Shown here: positions 61,142-64,000 of the stretch, piece after piece | Position numbering within the stretch: the stretch's first letter is position 1 | How the letters are laid out: each line of letters opens with the position of its first letter | Assembly: GCA_026387915.1 (NCBI GenBank) | Contig: JAPLKS010000022.1 | Span: 62,001 to 126,000, forward strand | Direction of reading: 5' to 3' | Origin: Gemmatimonadota bacterium | GTDB lineage: Bacteria; Gemmatimonadota; Gemmatimonadetes; Gemmatimonadales; Gemmatimonadaceae | DNA: 64,000 bases | Made by a program: the position numbers and the translations under genes | Notes under the pieces: model-generated | Database searches by the model: none | What the model saw: only the letters and a program-made list of their open reading frames with translations | What the model was told of the DNA's origin: nothing

Positions 61142-63388
61142 CTGTCTATCGAGGCGCTTCGCGAAGCCATCGGCTCGACCTACGAACTCCAGCGCGAACT
61201 TGGCACTGGGGGAATGGCGCGCGTGTATCTGGCGCGGGACATCAAGCACGACCGGCTCGTCGCGATCAAGGTGATGCTCCCCGACCTTGCTGCCAGTGTG
61301 GGAGCAGAGCGGTTTGTGCGAGAAATCCGACTCGCCGCGCGACTGACGCATCCGCACATCCTCCCGTTGCTCGACTCCGGCGAGGCCGGCGGCATGCCGT
61401 ACTATGTTATGCCGTATGTGGATGGTGAGGACGTGCGCACGCGCCTTGATCGCAATACACGACTGGGCGTCGGCGAGGCGGTGCAGATCGCACGTGAAGT
61501 CGCCGACGCGCTGCATTATGCGCACGCCGCCGACGTGCTCCACCGCGACATCAAACCGGAAAACGTGTTGATGCTCGCCGGCCACGCGGTGGTGCTCGAT
61601 TTTGGCGTCGCGCGCGCAATCTCCGCATCGGTAAACACCGGCGACGTGAATAGCACGACCTCGGGACTGGCCGTCGGTACACCGATGTACATGAGCCCCG
61701 AACAGGCCGCCGGTGAAACGTCCTTGGACGGTCGGAGCGATGAGTACAGCTTGGCCGTGATGCTCTTTGAGATGTTGACCGGCACACCGCCGTTCGCGGG
61801 CAACACCGCGCAGGCGGTGATTGCCAAGCGATTCTTCGAGACACCCGTTCGGGTTGATACCATCCGGTCCGACGTACCGCTGCATGTGGCGCGAGCCATC
61901 GAGAAGGCGCTCTCGCGCGATCCGGCTGATCGATTCCCAACGGCGGGAGCGTTCGCCGAGCAGCTTGCCGGACAGTCGGGAGAATGGGCAGCGGCACCAC
62001 GCCCTCCAGAAAAGCCCTCGATTGCCGTCATGCCCTTTGCGAACCTCGGCGGAGAGCCCGAGAACGTCTATCTCGCCGACGGCATCACGGATGAAGTCAT
62101 CAGTGCGCTGAGCCGCCTGCGCACCCTGCAAGTGGCGGCGCGCACTTCGAGTTACGCGTTTCGCGGCAAGTCGGACGACATTGCGGCCATCGGGGCACGA
62201 CTCAAGGTCACGAGCATTCTCGAAGGCAGCGTCCAGCGCGCCGCCACTCGGATTCGCGTGAAGGCGAGGCTCGTGAGCGTCTCGACTGGCTTTCCCTCCT
62301 GGAGCGAACAGTTCGATCGTGAACTCACCGATGTGTTCGCCATTCAAGATGAAATCAGCGGGGCGATCTGCCGGACCCTTGAATCCACGCTGGTGGGTGC
62401 CGTTCCTGCGGCGCTGACGAACGCGGCCGCGACCGATGTAGAGACCTACGAGTTGTATCTCAAGGGGCGCTTCTTCTGGAACAAGCGCACCGAACACCAC
62501 CTCATCCACGCCACCGAACTGCTAGACGCGGCCACCGTTCGCGATCCACTCTACGCACCGGCCTTTGCGGGACTCGCCGACGCCTACGCGGTGCTTGGCA
62601 TTTACGGCGCCAAGCCGCCGCGCGACGTGATGCCGCTCGCCCGCCTGACGGCGCAACGCGCGCTGGCGATCGACCCGTCTCTTGCCGAAGCGCATGCCAC
62701 ACTCGGGCTCGTCGCCGCCGCGTACGATCGCGACCGCTCTGCCGCTGAAGGGGCTTTTCATCGCGCGCTGACCCTCGCGCCGACGTATGCGCCCGCACTC
62801 CAGTGGCGCGCCGTCACGCACCATGTTCCGCACGGTCGGTTCGACGACGCCATAGCCGATATCGAAAAAGCGCGCGCGCTTGACCCGCTCTCGCTGGCCA
62901 TTAATGCCACCGCCGGCGTTGTGCTCGCACTCGCCGGGCGTCTCGACGAAGCGATCGCGCGCCACACCGAAACGCTCGCCATGGAGCCGGCGTTTGCGAT
63001 GGGGCACTTTTTTCTCGCGCAGTCGCAACTGTATGCCAAGCGACCGGCGGAGGCCGCAATCAGCATTGCGCGTGCCATCGAACTTTCTGGCGGCACGCCG
63101 GAAATGTGGGCACTGCAAGCGCTGATTGCCGCAACGCGTGGCGCGTGGGCAGATGTGGGAGCGCTCCGCGATCGCCTGACCGCACTGCGCAACGAGCGAT
63201 ACGTGGCCGCCTCATTGCTCGCGCGGGTGCAGCTGGCGAGCGGACAGCCCGACGCGGCGATGGAATGGCTCAACCGCGCCGTGGACGAACACGATCCTGA
63301 ACTTATTTATCTGCGGGTGCGCAGCGAGTACGACGCCCTGCGCCAAGATCCGGCCTTCAGCCAGTTGGCGACGCTCGTCTTAGGCTGA
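61142..63388 (+). CDS. Ser/Thr protein kinase with TolB-like domain and TPR repeats (start unclear)
   Basis: The frame is open from 61064. First in-frame ATG is 61214, but the Gly-rich loop ELGTGGMARVYL begins before it, so a start at or near CTG 61142 (LSIEALREAIGSTYELQ) is needed for a full kinase. No ATG, GTG or TTG is in frame upstream. Motifs (numbered from 61142): VAIKVM Lys about 43, HRDIKPEN about 134, DFG about 153, MSPEQ about 184. Residues about 292-410 match the TolB-like N-terminal type (IAVMPFANLGGEPENVYLADGITDEV). TPRs fill about 430-749. No transmembrane segment is seen. It is divergent from DUF2239. Confidence 0.85.
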   Translation: MSIEALREAIGSTYELQRELGTGGMARVYLARDIKHDRLVAIKVMLPDLAASVGAERFVREIRLAARLTHPHILPLLDSGEAGGMPYYVMPYVDGEDVRTRLDRNTRLGVGEAVQIAREVADALHYAHAADVLHRDIKPENVLMLAGHAVVLDFGVARAISASVNTGDVNSTTSGLAVGTPMYMSPEQAAGETSLDGRSDEYSLAVMLFEMLTGTPPFAGNTAQAVIAKRFFETPVRVDTIRSDVPLHVARAIEKALSRDPADRFPTAGAFAEQLAGQSGEWAAAPRPPEKPSIAVMPFANLGGEPENVYLADGITDEVISALSRLRTLQVAARTSSYAFRGKSDDIAAIGARLKVTSILEGSVQRAATRIRVKARLVSVSTGFPSWSEQFDRELTDVFAIQDEISGAICRTLESTLVGAVPAALTNAAATDVETYELYLKGRFFWNKRTEHHLIHATELLDAATVRDPLYAPAFAGLADAYAVLGIYGAKPPRDVMPLARLTAQRALAIDPSLAEAHATLGLVAAAYDRDRSAAEGAFHRALTLAPTYAPALQWRAVTHHVPHGRFDDAIADIEKARALDPLSLAINATAGVVLALAGRLDEAIARHTETLAMEPAFAMGHFFLAQSQLYAKRPAEAAISIARAIELSGGTPEMWALQALIAATRGAWADVGALRDRLTALRNERYVAASLLARVQLASGQPDAAMEWLNRAVDEHDPELIYLRVRSEYDALRQDPAFSQLATLVLG

Positions 63389-63412
63389 GCGCGTCACCCA
63401 ACACCGCCGCTG

Positions 63413-63450
63413 CCTTTCCGTACGCGGCGTCTCGCGTACGGAAAGGTTTT
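63413..63450 (+). terminator. Intrinsic terminator after the kinase
   Basis: CCTTTCCGTACGCG (63413-63426) and CGCGTACGGAAAGG (63433-63446) pair perfectly with a six-base loop, then TTTT. It lies 24 bases after the stop and before the convergent C-terminal end of the next gene. Confidence 0.88.
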
Positions 63451-63499
63451 CATGCTCGCGCCGACTGGGCCGCGTTCATCTAGACATAGGTTCCAGTGA

Positions 63500-64000
63500 T
63501 CACGGAACGAAGGTGCATCCTTCGGCCTTGGCGCACTTGGGATCGACCGTCGGAAGCCCGAGTCGCTTGAGCTCATTGTTGAAGGCGTTGAGATCGGTCT
63601 TCCACACCTTGTCGAGATTGGTCGTGTATTTCTTGAGCTCCACGGAGAGAATGCCGAGGATCTCATTGACGTTGTTGTTCGGCCGGCCGTCGCCACGCTC
63701 GACCATCGAGAGCAGTGATGCGAGACGGTTGTTGATGCGAATCGGGAAGTTGAGCGGATCCTGCCCGCTCTGATTCTTCACCTGATACACATCTTGTTCC
63801 ACTTCACCCGCGCCTGCGGTCAACTTGTCGCCGGTTTCCTTGAGCTTGACATCCGGCGATTTCTTGAGGCGATCGGTGACCTGCCCCTTCACGTTGCGAA
63901 TGTCCACCACCGCCTGATTCGCTTCGCTCACTTTGTCGCGAATCTTGCTGGCCATCACATACTGCGCGCGCATGTCGGCGTCGCTCACATCCGTGATCAA
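63500..64000 (-). CDS. C-terminal part of a VPS10/sortilin-type glycosyl-hydrolase-like protein (cut by window edge)
   Basis: The frame is open to the window end and stops at 63500. About 167 residues are visible: helical segments (KIRDKVSEANQAVVDIRNVKGQVTDR, NVNEILGILSVELKKYTTNLDKVWKTDL) that I recall from the C-terminal domain of Asp-box VPS10-type proteins in this group, ending PKCAKAEGCTFVP. The Asp-box part would lie beyond 64000. A third member of the family in the window, alongside 33525-36719 and 46866-49829. Confidence 0.6.
   Translation of the reverse strand: MITDVSDADMRAQYVMASKIRDKVSEANQAVVDIRNVKGQVTDRLKKSPDVKLKETGDKLTAGAGEVEQDVYQVKNQSGQDPLNFPIRINNRLASLLSMVERGDGRPNNNVNEILGILSVELKKYTTNLDKVWKTDLNAFNNELKRLGLPTVDPKCAKAEGCTFVP

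Noticed and set aside
61079-62509. 476-residue minus-strand frame opposite the kinase
   Set aside because: Antisense to HRD/DFG-bearing kinase sequence; composition is shadow-like (many His, Arg, Gly).

Overview
The window reads as one contiguous stretch of a GC-rich, Gram-negative-type chromosome. A Gemmatimonadota-like organism is the best guess, made from gene content only. The supporting content is a SusC/SusD outer-membrane pair in a high-GC genome, several secreted VPS10/sortilin-type Asp-box proteins, menaquinone synthesis by the futalosine route (mqnB, mqnD), many secreted serine hydrolases, CocE-type esterases and TAT-exported molybdenum hydroxylases, and a Ser/Thr kinase with TolB-like and TPR domains. 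I see no rRNA, tRNA, CRISPR array, transposase, phage gene or plasmid origin. Most of the window looks like vertically inherited accessory metabolism in short operons.

Layout. 1-8137: end of a truncated gene, a translationally coupled esterase and beta-lactamase-fold hydrolase, small membrane proteins, a VOC protein, the mqnB-mqnD pair, a secreted sialidase-type protein and two small unknown genes. 8131-10167: another serine hydrolase and a membrane protein. 10201-21515: a divergent locus in which a TetR repressor and a CocE hydrolase face maoC, an MFS transporter, an acyl-CoA ligase, a two-subunit molybdenum hydroxylase and an S9 peptidase, with a perfect 11-bp-arm palindrome between the arms. 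21516-27519: a long leader with a 29-bp near-perfect palindrome, then susC, susD and a DUF4397 lipoprotein, closed by a strong terminator. 27610-36719: secreted PPOX-fold protein, cyclophilin lipoprotein, OB-fold lipoprotein, alpha/beta hydrolases and a large VPS10 protein. 36804-44483: TAT amidase, rhomboid, DUF2164, YhiN/BaiN flavoprotein, gamma-glutamyltransferase and an amidohydrolase that lacks the usual HxH metal motif. 44572-49829: SDR and cupin pair, branched-chain aminotransferase, second VPS10 protein. 49953-57112: cecR-tolC-ybhG-(ybhF split in two)-ybhS-ybhR type efflux operon with overlapping genes. 57128-60892: second molybdenum hydroxylase pair, then a SnoaL-like/DUF2239 pair behind an unusually well-defined promoter. 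61142-63388: Ser/Thr kinase-TolB-TPR protein with no obvious start codon. 63500-64000: C-terminal part of a third VPS10-type protein.

Most interesting: the DUF2239 gene (60314-60892) encodes an AT-hook-like RGRPK motif followed by a segment that reads like a ribbon-helix-helix. Its promoter (TTGACA, 17 bp, TAATAT) has one TATCCGGATA palindrome inside the spacer and a second one just upstream. This suggests DUF2239 is an unrecognised, self-regulating DNA-binding family. Second: the TetR/maoC palindrome and the long palindrome in front of susCD share the 10-mer TGACATTGGT, so cytoplasmic catabolic genes and an outer-membrane importer may be co-regulated. All functions are inferred from motifs read by eye; no database search was possible.
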